From NCBI GenBank assembly GCA_024693045.1, contig JAILLQ010000005.1:1-64000 (forward strand): a stretch of 64,000 nucleotides of DNA. The letters run 5' to 3'. The position numbers were made by a program, and so were the translations under genes. Of the stretch, positions 34,999 to 44,437 are shown one piece after another. This stretch comes from Treponema sp. GTDB lineage: Bacteria > Spirochaetota > Spirochaetia > Treponematales > Treponemataceae. The notes beneath the pieces were generated by a model. It searched no databases and was not told the origin of the DNA. It saw nothing but the letters and a program-made list of their open reading frames with translations. Each line of letters starts with the position of its first letter. Positions within the stretch are counted from its first letter, which is position 1.

Positions 34999-37503
34999 AT
35001 GCTTACACTTAAATTTGGTGGTACTTCGATGGCTAATGCAGACCGAATGTTGGGTTCTGCAGATATTATTATTAACAGAGCTAAAGAAGACAGACTTAGC
35101 GTTATTGTTTCAGCAGTTGCAGGAGTTTCAAACTCTCTTCAGGCTGCAATTGATGCTTGTATGACCGGAACCTCTACCGAAACCTTTGTTCAGGAATTAA
35201 AAAAGATACATAGAGATATATGTCTTGAACTTCAGTCAAAAGTAAAAGGTTTTGACGCCGATAAGGTTTTTGCTTCAATTGAAGCTAATTTTGTAGAGTT
35301 AGATAAACTCCTTTCCGGCATTTCTTCTTTTGGAGAATGTCCAGATACAGCTTATTGCCGTGTAATGGGAATGGGAGAACTTCTTTCTGCTCCAATTATG
35401 GAAGCAATTCTTCGTGCAAAAAAACAGAGTGTTCTTTTCCTTGATTCAAGAAAATTTGTATTTACAACAGGTAACCAGAAAGAAGGTGAAGCTGATTACG
35501 GAAGAACTTCAGAAGCTCTTCTGCCATATCGAGATGGTGAAGGCCAGAGCCAGACTCATATTTTGCTCTTCCCTGGCTTTGTTTGTTCTTGGGTTGGCGG
35601 AACTGGTAAAAATCCTGTAATGGGCCTTCTTGGACGAAACGGTTCTGATTTTTCAGCTTCAATTATTGGTTCTTCTCTTGGAGTAAAGAGAGTTGAATTC
35701 TGGACTGATGTAGACGGTGTTTTCACTGCAGATCCAAGAATTGTTAAGGATGCTATCCTTGTAGATGATATGTCTTATGAAGAAGCAATGGAACTTTCTT
35801 TCTTTGGTTCTAAGGTTCTTCATCCAAAAACCTTGGCTCCTCTTCAGGCAAAAGGAATTGAAGCCTGGAGTTTGAACAGTCATAACCCAAGTGCTCGTGG
35901 TACTCGTATTGGTAAAGGTCCATTTGAAAGCCGTGACAAAACTTCAATCTGCGGTGTTTCTGCTTTGAAAAAGGTTTCTATGATTTCTGTTGGTGGAACA
36001 GGTATGCGCGGTCGTAAAGGTATGGCTAGCCGTATTTTTAATGCCGTTTCTGCTGCAGGTTCTTCAGTTCTCTTGATTACTCAGTCATCTTCTGAATATA
36101 CAATTTCTTTGTGTGTACGCGATGCAGAAGCAAATGCTGTTCGTGATGCACTTGCAAAGGAATTTGAACTTGAAATTCGCGAAAAGATTATCGATGAAAT
36201 TGGCGTAAAATCTGAATGTTCAATTATTTCTGTGGTTGGAGACGGAATGGTTCGTAACCGCGGTGTTGCTTCAAGTTTTACTAATGCCCTTGCTTCTCAG
36301 GATGTAAACATCAAGGCATTGGCTCAGGGATCTTCTGAACGATGTATTTCTGCTGTTATCAATGGAAAATTCGCAGATAAGGCTGTAAAGGCAATTCATC
36401 AGTTCTTCTTTAATTCCTGCCAGACAATCGAAGTATTTGCATTCGGTGCCGGTACAATTGGTGGTACAATGATTGACCAGATTTACCAGCAGCATGAAAC
36501 TCTTCTTAAGCAGAAAATCGACATTAAGGTTATGGCAATCACTACTATTGATGGTATGAACCTTTCTGAAAATGGTCTTGATCTTTCTAATTGGCGTGAA
36601 GATATGAAAAAGCCTATGTTCCCATTCGGACCATCAAATGTAGATGATATCATCAAGTTTGTTAAAGAAAAGAAACCTTTAAACCCAGTATTTGTTGACT
36701 GTACAGCTTCTTATGATTTACCAGACCGCTACCTTGATATCTTAAATGCCGGAATGAGCATTGCTACTCCAAATAAGCGTGCAAATTCAAAGAGCATGGA
36801 TTTCTACAAGGCTTTACGAAAGACTGCAAACAAAATGCATCGTCGTTTCCTTTACGAAACAAATGTTGGTGCAGGTCTTCCTATCATCGATACTTTGCAG
36901 AATCTTTATAAGTCTGGTGATAAGCTTGAAAGCTTTAACGGAATTATGTCAGGTTCTCTTTCTTATATCTTTGGTAAATTGGACGAAGGTGTTCCTTTCA
37001 GTAAGGCTGTTCTTGAAGCAAAAGAACTTCGTTATACAGAACCTGATCCTCGTGATGACTTGAACGGAATGGATGTTGCCAGAAAGGGTCTTATTATTGC
37101 CCGTGAATCAGGTTACGAAATTGAACTTGAAGACATCACTATGTACAAGGTATTCCCTGAATCATTTGATTCTTCTGGAACTGTTGAAGAATTCCTTAAA
37201 AAACTTCCAGAAGTTGATGAATATTTTGCAAAGAAAATTGCAGACCTTAAGAAAGAAAATAAGGTTTTGCGTATGGGTGCAACTATCAAAGACGGAAAAG
37301 TTTCTGTTGGTATGATGGAAGTTGGTCCAGAAGATCCTTTGTACAGCGTAAAAGGTGGAGAAAACGCATTTGTATTCTACACAGAACGATATAAACCAAT
37401 TCCATTGACTGTTCGCGGTTATGGTGCTGGTGCAGGAGTTACTGCTGCCGGTGTATTTGGTGATGTTTTGCGTACAGTATCTTTCAACCCTTCAAACGAC
37501 TAA
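34999..37503 (+). CDS. thrA: bifunctional aspartokinase / homoserine dehydrogenase
   Basis: First and third enzymes of the Asp-to-Thr/Met pathway in one 834-residue chain. The kinase domain starts with LKFGGTSMANADRM and includes FWTDVDGVFTADPR; two ACT regulatory domains follow (about 315-455). The dehydrogenase Rossmann motif is FGAGTIGG (from Gly483 on), with the catalytic region NKRANSKSMDFY and SGSLSYIFGKLDEG. The ACT domains suggest end-product inhibition, probably by threonine. Followed by the aromatic fusion gene. Confidence 0.96.
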   Translation: MLTLKFGGTSMANADRMLGSADIIINRAKEDRLSVIVSAVAGVSNSLQAAIDACMTGTSTETFVQELKKIHRDICLELQSKVKGFDADKVFASIEANFVELDKLLSGISSFGECPDTAYCRVMGMGELLSAPIMEAILRAKKQSVLFLDSRKFVFTTGNQKEGEADYGRTSEALLPYRDGEGQSQTHILLFPGFVCSWVGGTGKNPVMGLLGRNGSDFSASIIGSSLGVKRVEFWTDVDGVFTADPRIVKDAILVDDMSYEEAMELSFFGSKVLHPKTLAPLQAKGIEAWSLNSHNPSARGTRIGKGPFESRDKTSICGVSALKKVSMISVGGTGMRGRKGMASRIFNAVSAAGSSVLLITQSSSEYTISLCVRDAEANAVRDALAKEFELEIREKIIDEIGVKSECSIISVVGDGMVRNRGVASSFTNALASQDVNIKALAQGSSERCISAVINGKFADKAVKAIHQFFFNSCQTIEVFAFGAGTIGGTMIDQIYQQHETLLKQKIDIKVMAITTIDGMNLSENGLDLSNWREDMKKPMFPFGPSNVDDIIKFVKEKKPLNPVFVDCTASYDLPDRYLDILNAGMSIATPNKRANSKSMDFYKALRKTANKMHRRFLYETNVGAGLPIIDTLQNLYKSGDKLESFNGIMSGSLSYIFGKLDEGVPFSKAVLEAKELRYTEPDPRDDLNGMDVARKGLIIARESGYEIELEDITMYKVFPESFDSSGTVEEFLKKLPEVDEYFAKKIADLKKENKVLRMGATIKDGKVSVGMMEVGPEDPLYSVKGGENAFVFYTERYKPIPLTVRGYGAGAGVTAAGVFGDVLRTVSFNPSND

Positions 37504-37533
37504 CAAATTTGAAGTTAAGCTAACGAGGTAGTA

Positions 37534-39477
37534 ATGGTAATTGTTCTTAAAAAAGATATTTCTGAGACCGACAAAAAACGTATAAAGGATTTTTTAGGTG
37601 AAAAAAACTTTAAGACTAATGAAGTGCCGGGCGAAGAAGCTACCATTATTGCCGCTGTTGGTCATCTAAAAATAGATCCCTCTGATGTAAATATTCTTCC
37701 CGGTGTAGAAAAAGTTATTCCGATTTCAAAAGGATATAAACTGGCTAGCCGGGAATTTAATCCGCTTAATTCAATTGTAGAACTTTCTTCTTCATTTGGT
37801 CAGAAAATTCGTATCGGTGGTCAAAGAATTGTAAGTATTGCCGGTCCGTGTGCAGTAGAAGAAAGAGAAAGAATGTTCGAAATCGCCCGAGAAGTTTCAC
37901 GAAGTGGTGCCTGTATGCTTAGGGGGGGGGCCTATAAACCTAGAACAAGCCCCTATTCATTTCAGGGGTTAGGTGAAGAAGGCGTAAAGATGCTGAAGGA
38001 AGCTGGTGATAAGTATGGGCTTCCTGTTGTAACTGAAATTGTTGCTTCTGAACACCTTTCAATTATGAAAAAGTATGGCGTTGATGTACTTCAAATTGGT
38101 GCCAGAAATATGCAGAATTTTGACCTTTTGAAAGAGGTTGGAAAATCAAAAATTCCCGTAATTTTAAAAAGAGGTTTGTGCGCTACTCTTGAAGAATGGC
38201 TCATGAGTGCAGAGTATTTGCTTTCATCTGGAAGTGAAAACGTTATTTTGTGTGAGCGAGGAATCCGCACTTACGAAAAGGCAACTAGAAATACACTGGA
38301 CCTTTCTGCTGTTCCTGTTTTAAGGGGTATGACTCATCTTCCTATCATTGTAGATCCAAGTCATGCAGTTGGAATTCGTGATAAAATTGCGCCGATGGCT
38401 CTTGCTGCAATAGCCGCCGGTGCTGATGGTGTAATTGTTGAAGTTCATAATTGTCCCGAAAAGGCTATGAGTGACGGACCTCAGGCACTTTTACCGGAAA
38501 TGTTCGACAAGCTTATGCATGACATAGAGGCTTTGGCTCCTGTGCTTGGCAAAAATGTTGTTCATGTCAGAAGTAATAGCATTGAAAATCTTCAGGAAAA
38601 GATTAGGGATAAGCAAGAAAAGAAAGTTTGTGCATATAGTGGAAAAAGAGGAGCTTATGCTGAGCAGGCGGTTGATCGCTATTTTGACGGAGATGTTTCT
38701 GCTAAGCCTGTAGATTCTTTTAGAGAAATCTTTAAGGCTGTGCTATCTGGTCAGGCAGATTACGGCATGCTTCCTATTGAAAATTCATTGGCCGGTTCTG
38801 TTTATCAGAATTATGATAACCTTTCTAGATTTGATGATGTTTCTATCGTTGGAGCCTTACATTTACGGATTCAGCATGCGCTCTTAGCTCCAAGAGGAAC
38901 AAGTATAAATTCTATTAAAAAAGTTTATTCTCACCCTCAGGCCTTTGCTCAGTGTTCAAAGTTTTTAACTGAACACAAGTGGGAAAAAATAGATGCAGTT
39001 TCAACAGCAACCGGAGCTAAAATAGTTTCAGATTATGGAACAAAAGACAATGCCGCCATTGCAAGTACAATTACTGCTAAATACTATAATCTTGACATTC
39101 TTCAGGAAGACATTCAGGATGATCCAAGAGATTATACAAGATTTGTAATTATAAGTGCCAATGATGGCAAAAATAGTGTACAATCAGAGACTAAAGAACC
39201 GAATATGGCAACCTTCATGTTTTCAATAGAGAATAGAGCTGGTGCCTTGTATGAATGTCTTGGTATCTTTCAAAAGTATGGACTTAGTCTTTCTCGTCTG
39301 GAAAGCCGTCCACGACAGGGAGAACCCTGGCATTACTGGTTCTATGTAGATGCTGAATTGTCTGGAAAAGAACAGAAAAGCGAAGAATATGTACACAAGG
39401 TACTAGATGAATTAAAAAAATCCGTTGAAGAAATTCGTCTCTTAGGCGTCTATGCGGAAGCGGGTTACAGTATATAA
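37534..39477 (+). CDS. fused DAHP synthase / prephenate dehydratase
   Basis: 647 residues joining the first step of aromatic synthesis to the Phe-specific branch. Residues ~1-75 are a ferredoxin-like regulatory domain and ~85-340 a type I DAHP synthase barrel (AGPCAVE, Cys106; GGAYKPRTSPYSFQG; DPSHAVG). The prephenate dehydratase runs from ~363 (VCAYSGKRGAYAEQAV) with YTRFVII, and the ACT domain (~558-640) has the Phe-binding ESRP. No chorismate mutase domain is seen. No internal stop or frameshift breaks the frame. AACGAGG precedes the ATG. Confidence 0.93.
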   Translation: MVIVLKKDISETDKKRIKDFLGEKNFKTNEVPGEEATIIAAVGHLKIDPSDVNILPGVEKVIPISKGYKLASREFNPLNSIVELSSSFGQKIRIGGQRIVSIAGPCAVEERERMFEIAREVSRSGACMLRGGAYKPRTSPYSFQGLGEEGVKMLKEAGDKYGLPVVTEIVASEHLSIMKKYGVDVLQIGARNMQNFDLLKEVGKSKIPVILKRGLCATLEEWLMSAEYLLSSGSENVILCERGIRTYEKATRNTLDLSAVPVLRGMTHLPIIVDPSHAVGIRDKIAPMALAAIAAGADGVIVEVHNCPEKAMSDGPQALLPEMFDKLMHDIEALAPVLGKNVVHVRSNSIENLQEKIRDKQEKKVCAYSGKRGAYAEQAVDRYFDGDVSAKPVDSFREIFKAVLSGQADYGMLPIENSLAGSVYQNYDNLSRFDDVSIVGALHLRIQHALLAPRGTSINSIKKVYSHPQAFAQCSKFLTEHKWEKIDAVSTATGAKIVSDYGTKDNAAIASTITAKYYNLDILQEDIQDDPRDYTRFVIISANDGKNSVQSETKEPNMATFMFSIENRAGALYECLGIFQKYGLSLSRLESRPRQGEPWHYWFYVDAELSGKEQKSEEYVHKVLDELKKSVEEIRLLGVYAEAGYSI

Positions 39478-39488
39478 GTGAGGAAAAT

Positions 39489-39977
39489 ATGGAAAAATTT
39501 GTATTGAGCGTTCTTGTAGAAAATCATGCTGGTGTATTGAGCCGTGTTTCAGGGCTTTTTAGCCGCCGTGGATATAATATTGATTCTTTGACTGTATGTG
39601 AAACAGGAAATCCTGGACAGTCTCGTATGACAATTGTTGTAAACGGTGACTCTTATATTCTTGAACAGATTGAAAAACAGCTTTCAAAACTTGTTGAAGT
39701 AATTTCAATTAAGCATCTTGCAAAAGAAAGTACAACTCAGCGAGAAATGGCTTTGATTAAGGTAAAAGCAGAAGGAACTCAGCGTTCAGTAATTATAGAA
39801 ACCTGTGAAATCTACCGTGCTCATATTGTAGATGTTGGAATTAAATCTGTTATCGTTGAAGCAACTGGTAGTGAAGAAAAAATCGAAAGTTTAATTCGCC
39901 TTCTTGAACCATACGGCATCCTTGAATACGTAAAAACCGGCCTAACAGCTATGGATCGCGGCGAAGGAGTAATGTAA
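39489..39977 (+). CDS. ilvN: acetolactate synthase small (regulatory) subunit
   Basis: 162 residues with the N-terminal ACT domain (LSVLVENHAGVLSRVSGLFS, residues 6-25) and the C-terminal half of the IlvN/IlvH family. It confers valine feedback on the catalytic subunit, whose gene is not in this window. GTGAGG is the ribosome site, 11 bp after the fusion gene. A terminator ends the thrA-aro/phe-ilvN set. Confidence 0.96.
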   Translation: MEKFVLSVLVENHAGVLSRVSGLFSRRGYNIDSLTVCETGNPGQSRMTIVVNGDSYILEQIEKQLSKLVEVISIKHLAKESTTQREMALIKVKAEGTQRSVIIETCEIYRAHIVDVGIKSVIVEATGSEEKIESLIRLLEPYGILEYVKTGLTAMDRGEGVM

Positions 39978-39984
39978 ATTAATC

Positions 39985-40015
39985 GAGGTATCTAAAAAGA
40001 AGATACCTCATTTTT
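39985..40015 (+). terminator. intrinsic terminator after ilvN
   Basis: GAGGTATCT (39985-39993), 7-base loop, AGATACCTC (40001-40009), then ATTTTTAT. The stem resembles the tRNA-Gln terminator stem. Confidence 0.85.
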
Positions 40016-40039
40016 ATTTATATGGGCTGCATTTTTTTC

Positions 40040-40068
40040 TTTAAAATTTCATATTTGATGTGTATTCT
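40040..40068 (+). promoter_or_regulatory. candidate promoter of ade
   Basis: TTTAAA (40040-40045), 17-bp spacer, TATTCT (40063-40068), six bases before the ATG; no ribosome site lies between. Confidence 0.5.
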
Positions 40069-40074
40069 TTTATT

Positions 40075-41817
40075 ATGGAAAAAAGCGAATTAAGAAAACT
40101 TATTAATGTTGCTGAAGGAAGAATCCCTGCCGATTTGTGCATTAAAAATGCTAAGGTTATTAATGTTTTTGACAGAAGCATTTTTAACTCTGATATTTAT
40201 ATTTCTGGCGGATATATTGCCGGCTTTGGAAGTCCTGACTTTCCTGAAGCTAAAGAAGTTTTTGATGCTAAAGGAAGTTATATTGCACCCGGTCTCATAG
40301 ATTCTCATGTTCATATCGAATCAAGCCACTTGTGCCCGGAAGAATTTTCAAGCCTTGTCCTGCCTCATGGAACAACAACTGTAATTGCTGATCCTCATGA
40401 AATCTGTAATGTCTGCGGTCTTGACGGCCTGGACTATATGCTTAAGGCTTCTGAAAACACTATTCTTAAGGTTTTCCTTCAGTTTCCATCTTGTGTTCCC
40501 GCAACAGCCTTTGAAAATTCCGGGGCTGAACTTGGAGCAAAAGAAATTGCCGCCCGTATAGAAAATCCCCGCATTCTTTCCCTTGGGGAATTTATGAATT
40601 ATGTCGGCGTCTGCAATGCTGATGAACAGGTACTTGAAAAAATCATTGCGGCAAGAAAGGCCGGAAAGCTTTTTGATGGTCATTCTCCTTCTCTTTGTGG
40701 CAGCGGACTAGATGCTTATATTGCGGCTGGAGCTTTAAATGACCATGAGTGTACGGTTTATGAAGAGGCTTTAGAAAGACTTAAAAGGGGCATGTATGTA
40801 ATGATGAGGGAGGGAACTGCCTGTCATGACCTGGTAAATCTGCTTCCTGCTGTAAACGAAAATAATTATCATAGGTTTTTGTTCTGCACTGATGACCGTC
40901 AGCCTGCAAGCATCTTAAATGAAGGTCATATAGACAATAACATAAGGCTTGCTGTAAAAAATGGACTTGAGCCCCTTGAGGCAATTTCCATTGCTACCAT
41001 TAACGCGACTAACTGCTATGGACTTAGGGACAGAGGAGCAGTGGCTCCTGGTCGCCTTGCAGATTTAATTCTTTTTGATGATTTAAATGATTTTAATGTT
41101 AGAAAAGTCTGGGCAAGCGGAAAGCTAGTTGCTGACGATGGCAAATTCCTTGCCTCAGAAACTCACCTGAAGGCTGATAAAGTCAAAGGTAAAATGAATG
41201 TAAAGAACTTCAGCCGGGAAAGACTTGCTTTGCATCTGGATTCTGACAGGGCACTGGCAATAAAGGTTTTGCCGCATTTAATTGTGACTGAAAAGTCTGA
41301 GGTAGAAGTTTCCAGGGATAGAGATGGCTTTTGGATTCGAAATTCTTCTGATGTTGTTAAGATTGCCGTGGTGGAGCGTCATAAGGGAAGTGGAAATGTG
41401 GGGCTTGGACTGATTCAGGACTACGGGCTTAAAGGAGGCGCAATTGCCATGTCCATTGCCCACGATTCGCACAATATTATTGCTGTTGGTGATTCTGATG
41501 ATGATATGGAAGCAGCCATAAATTGCCTGATTGAAATGGGGGGTGGTCTTGCCCTTGCAAAAGGTGGAAGAGTGATTTCTTCCTTTCAGCATGAAATTGC
41601 AGGTCTTATGAGCGGTAAAAGTGCCTCTGAAGTTGCGTCAAAGCTTACTGAAATGGAAGAACTTGCCAGAAAGGAACTTTCTGTTTCTGAAAAACTTGAC
41701 CCTTTTATGACCCTTTGCTTTATGGCTCTGCCTGTAATTCCTTCTTTGAAAATCACTGATATGGGACTTTTTGATGTTTCTAACTTTAAGCATGTGAGTG
41801 TGGAATCAGATTTTTGA
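40075..41817 (+). CDS. ade: adenine deaminase
   Basis: Deaminates adenine to hypoxanthine in purine salvage. 580 residues of the long Ade family: composite N-terminal barrel, metal site DSHVHIESSH, TTTVIADPHEI, FCTDDR, and the family-specific C-terminal domain with KGSGNVGLGLIQDYGLKGG (from ~residue 440) and SIAHDSHNI. ATG 40075 is preferred over an in-frame ATG at 40060, which would lie upstream of or within the -10 box. Probably monocistronic. Confidence 0.95.
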   Translation: MEKSELRKLINVAEGRIPADLCIKNAKVINVFDRSIFNSDIYISGGYIAGFGSPDFPEAKEVFDAKGSYIAPGLIDSHVHIESSHLCPEEFSSLVLPHGTTTVIADPHEICNVCGLDGLDYMLKASENTILKVFLQFPSCVPATAFENSGAELGAKEIAARIENPRILSLGEFMNYVGVCNADEQVLEKIIAARKAGKLFDGHSPSLCGSGLDAYIAAGALNDHECTVYEEALERLKRGMYVMMREGTACHDLVNLLPAVNENNYHRFLFCTDDRQPASILNEGHIDNNIRLAVKNGLEPLEAISIATINATNCYGLRDRGAVAPGRLADLILFDDLNDFNVRKVWASGKLVADDGKFLASETHLKADKVKGKMNVKNFSRERLALHLDSDRALAIKVLPHLIVTEKSEVEVSRDRDGFWIRNSSDVVKIAVVERHKGSGNVGLGLIQDYGLKGGAIAMSIAHDSHNIIAVGDSDDDMEAAINCLIEMGGGLALAKGGRVISSFQHEIAGLMSGKSASEVASKLTEMEELARKELSVSEKLDPFMTLCFMALPVIPSLKITDMGLFDVSNFKHVSVESDF

Positions 41818-41907
41818 CACGGATAAAGGTAGATTTGTATGGATGCGCATAGGTATAAAGTATGGCATTTTTTGATATAAAACTTAAAAGTATGAAGTAA
41901 CATAAAT

Positions 41908-42165
41908 ATGTCTGAACTTTCTTTTAAGACATATTGCATTGAAAATTTCGTAGATTGTCACAAAGTGCTTTTTGCTAGATTTTTATCGTTTGACCATCAT
42001 CCTGTTACTTCAATGTTTTTTCTGTTTCTTCTGAAAGTTCTGTATTTTTGCGATATGGATACGAAAGGTGGTGATGAACTGAACCCTTTTTTTATTTACA
42101 TTTTATCCATATTGGATTCCACCATTGAGTTTCAAAGCCGTTTTTTATCATCTGGCAGAGCATGA
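41908..42165 (+). pseudogene. possible DUF3791-like fragment
   Basis: An 85-codon frame whose first ~17 residues (ELSFKTYCIENFVDCHK) resemble the start of DUF3791 proteins, and whose DMDTKGGDEL later recalls their conserved C-terminal region; the middle does not fit. No ribosome site, and its end overlaps the minus-strand gene that follows. It may be a decayed copy or a chance frame. Otherwise bases 41818-42091 hold nothing I can identify. Confidence 0.25.
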
Positions 42166-42532
42166 AACTTTTTGGTTCTGCGAAAAAATCTTTTTTTACT
42201 TGGATTTTTTTATTACCCCGATAAGTGCCAAGAATAATATATTCTGTATTTACTTTTTTATTCGAAAAAAATATTTCTAGAGGACAAACAATCTTGAACT
42301 CGTTTTCGATTTTAATGATTTCAATATCTTTCAAGCTGATTTTTTCGATACTTTTTTTTAAGCTGGCCTTGTTTTCTGTATTTAAATTTTCAGAATTTAT
42401 TTTTGCATACAGAGGATAATAGGGAAAAGCCTGTAGATGGCTGTCCTTTGAATTCATAGTTAATAAAAAGTCTTTTTGAGCTTCTATCAGAATTCTTTCT
42501 GTTTCCGGGTGTAATTTTAAGACAAAGTCCAT
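42092..42532 (-). CDS. hypothetical protein, 146 residues
   Basis: I do not recognise a family. From ATG (complement of 42530-42532) it starts MDFVLKLHPETERILIEA; a TTG at 42559 would add nine residues. Soluble, Lys- and Glu-rich, with FPYYPLYAKI mid-chain and a Trp-rich end (TQWWNPIWIKC). On its strand TATACT (42544-42539) lies six bases before the ATG and no Shine-Dalgarno is present, so it may be leaderless. Diverges from the membrane peptidase gene. Confidence 0.6.
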   Translation of the reverse strand: MDFVLKLHPETERILIEAQKDFLLTMNSKDSHLQAFPYYPLYAKINSENLNTENKASLKKSIEKISLKDIEIIKIENEFKIVCPLEIFFSNKKVNTEYIILGTYRGNKKIQVKKDFFAEPKSFMLCQMIKNGFETQWWNPIWIKCK

Positions 42533-42577
42533 GCCAAAAGTATAGTATTTTTCTTTCAAAGGTTGTAGTATTTCTTT

Positions 42578-44437
42578 ATGAATTTGCAGGAAAAGATGAG
42601 GGACCTGATTTCAGGCTTTATGAAATTAGAAAAAAAACAGAAAATTGCTATCGCTGCAATCGGAATATTCTTAGTACTCGATATTAGTGTATTTATTTTT
42701 ATTAAATCGAAAGGCTCGTATTCTTCTGTTACTGTTTCTTTTGAAGGCCAGTCATATGAGGCAGAAAAAGTCCTTGCCTTAAACTCTTTTGCCCGTGGAA
42801 AAAAACTGTCTAAAGGGGCTGCATATTACAAATTTACAGAAGATCAGCAGCAGAAATTGAAGAACTACTACGAAAATCTTTCTTCTGTTTCAATAAATGT
42901 AAGAGTTGGTCTTAAAAATCAGTATGGTAGAAATTATCAGAAGGCTCAGGAATTTCAAAAGATTTTTACTTTTGGTTTTTTGTATCAGGAAGATTTTGAC
43001 AAGAAGGGAAAGCTCATTTCTGATTCGAAAAAAATACTTTCGGGCTGTGACTTAAGAAGTTTTATTAAAAATGCCAAGGGGGTTTCATTTTTCTCTAATG
43101 CACTTTCTATAGAAAAAAATCGTAAGGAATCTCTTCCTGTGGGAATTGTAATTTCATCTGATTATCCTGTGAAAATTTATGATTTTTTTGTTATGCCTGC
43201 AAAAATCGGTTATGACCTTTCCGGGGAAATACCTTTCTATGGAATTCCTGCAAACGGTGGAAACTTTCCGCCTGCTGCAAAATCATTTGACTTTTCCGGT
43301 GCAAGTATGGTTTTCCCTGTGGAAAATTCACAGTATTCAGTTATGCCGGTTTATGAGTTGGCTTTTATACCTGTAACAGAAGAAGAGGCAGCCGGCGAAA
43401 CTTTAAAAATTAAGATGAATGTCGGTGGCGATACTTTGCGAATTCGTCATACAAAAGGTGTTGAAAACTGTCAGATACAGACTTCAACTTTGCTTGCTCC
43501 TTTTAGTAGTGTGGATTTTTCTGAAAACGGTAATTTTGTTACTAAGTTAATAATGAAAGCCAATTCAAGTGACTTGATTCCCACTTCAATTGGAAAAGTC
43601 TTACTTCCTCTAAAAACTGATCCCGGACTAATTCTTTCTTCAAGAACCTCATCCTGGAGATGCATGGATTACGAAGTCTATGAATGGGACCGTTTTCCTG
43701 GCGTATTATTTTTTGACACATTAAATTATGACATTCAGGGGGAATTTTTTACCAGACTTGCATATTTTGCAGAAAAAGTCGGTTTCCGAGGAAAAATTCT
43801 ATCTGATGAGCAACTCGAAGGTCGTCACGGTTACAATGCACATGATTACAGTGCAGAAACTTTAGCCCGTTTTTATAACAAGGCCTTTGAGGTAAATGCT
43901 TCTTTGACTCAGAAAGAGTATATTTTACTGGATATACTTGTTAAAAATGGTCTTATTGTAAAAAATGGGAACAAATACGAGCCGGGAAGAGGTGCTGTAA
44001 TCTCTATTTCCAGAGAATCAAGTCCTGGTTTAAGACAGGCCTTTATAGCTCATGAAGCCTGGCACGGAATTTTCTTTATTAACGAAGATTTCAGAAATGC
44101 TGTTGCTGCCGTTTATTATACGGTAGATGCCAATACCATGGATTTTATGAAAGGCTATTGGGCAAGTCAGCCAACTTTAGGTTATGATCCTTCCGATGAA
44201 TATCTGATGCATAACGAATTTATGGCATATATTATGCAGCAGCCTCTTAGCGCTGTTGCCGGCTATTTTGTGCATTGTGCAAACAGAGGCTCTGTTATGA
44301 ATTACATGCCTGAATTATCTGCATGGGTTCGAGAAACTAAAGGAATTACTTTTGAAGATGCCGGTAGAATCCTAGATTCTTATGCTTTTGATTCCTGGGG
44401 TCTTTCATGCGGAAGGGTTTCTTTAATTTCCCGCTAG
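42578..44437 (+). CDS. membrane-anchored putative zinc metallopeptidase
   Basis: 619 residues: a short cytoplasmic tail, one membrane helix (about 23-43) and a long exported part. Near the C-terminus HEAWH (His492, Glu493, His496) is the HExxH zinc site, and Glu547 in MHNEFMAY is a good third ligand, giving a gluzincin arrangement with 50 residues between. The region before it is beta-rich and unlike families I know. No Shine-Dalgarno; TAGTAT lies six bases before the ATG. Ends four bases into the convergent hydrolase gene. Confidence 0.72.
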   Translation: MNLQEKMRDLISGFMKLEKKQKIAIAAIGIFLVLDISVFIFIKSKGSYSSVTVSFEGQSYEAEKVLALNSFARGKKLSKGAAYYKFTEDQQQKLKNYYENLSSVSINVRVGLKNQYGRNYQKAQEFQKIFTFGFLYQEDFDKKGKLISDSKKILSGCDLRSFIKNAKGVSFFSNALSIEKNRKESLPVGIVISSDYPVKIYDFFVMPAKIGYDLSGEIPFYGIPANGGNFPPAAKSFDFSGASMVFPVENSQYSVMPVYELAFIPVTEEEAAGETLKIKMNVGGDTLRIRHTKGVENCQIQTSTLLAPFSSVDFSENGNFVTKLIMKANSSDLIPTSIGKVLLPLKTDPGLILSSRTSSWRCMDYEVYEWDRFPGVLFFDTLNYDIQGEFFTRLAYFAEKVGFRGKILSDEQLEGRHGYNAHDYSAETLARFYNKAFEVNASLTQKEYILLDILVKNGLIVKNGNKYEPGRGAVISISRESSPGLRQAFIAHEAWHGIFFINEDFRNAVAAVYYTVDANTMDFMKGYWASQPTLGYDPSDEYLMHNEFMAYIMQQPLSAVAGYFVHCANRGSVMNYMPELSAWVRETKGITFEDAGRILDSYAFDSWGLSCGRVSLISR

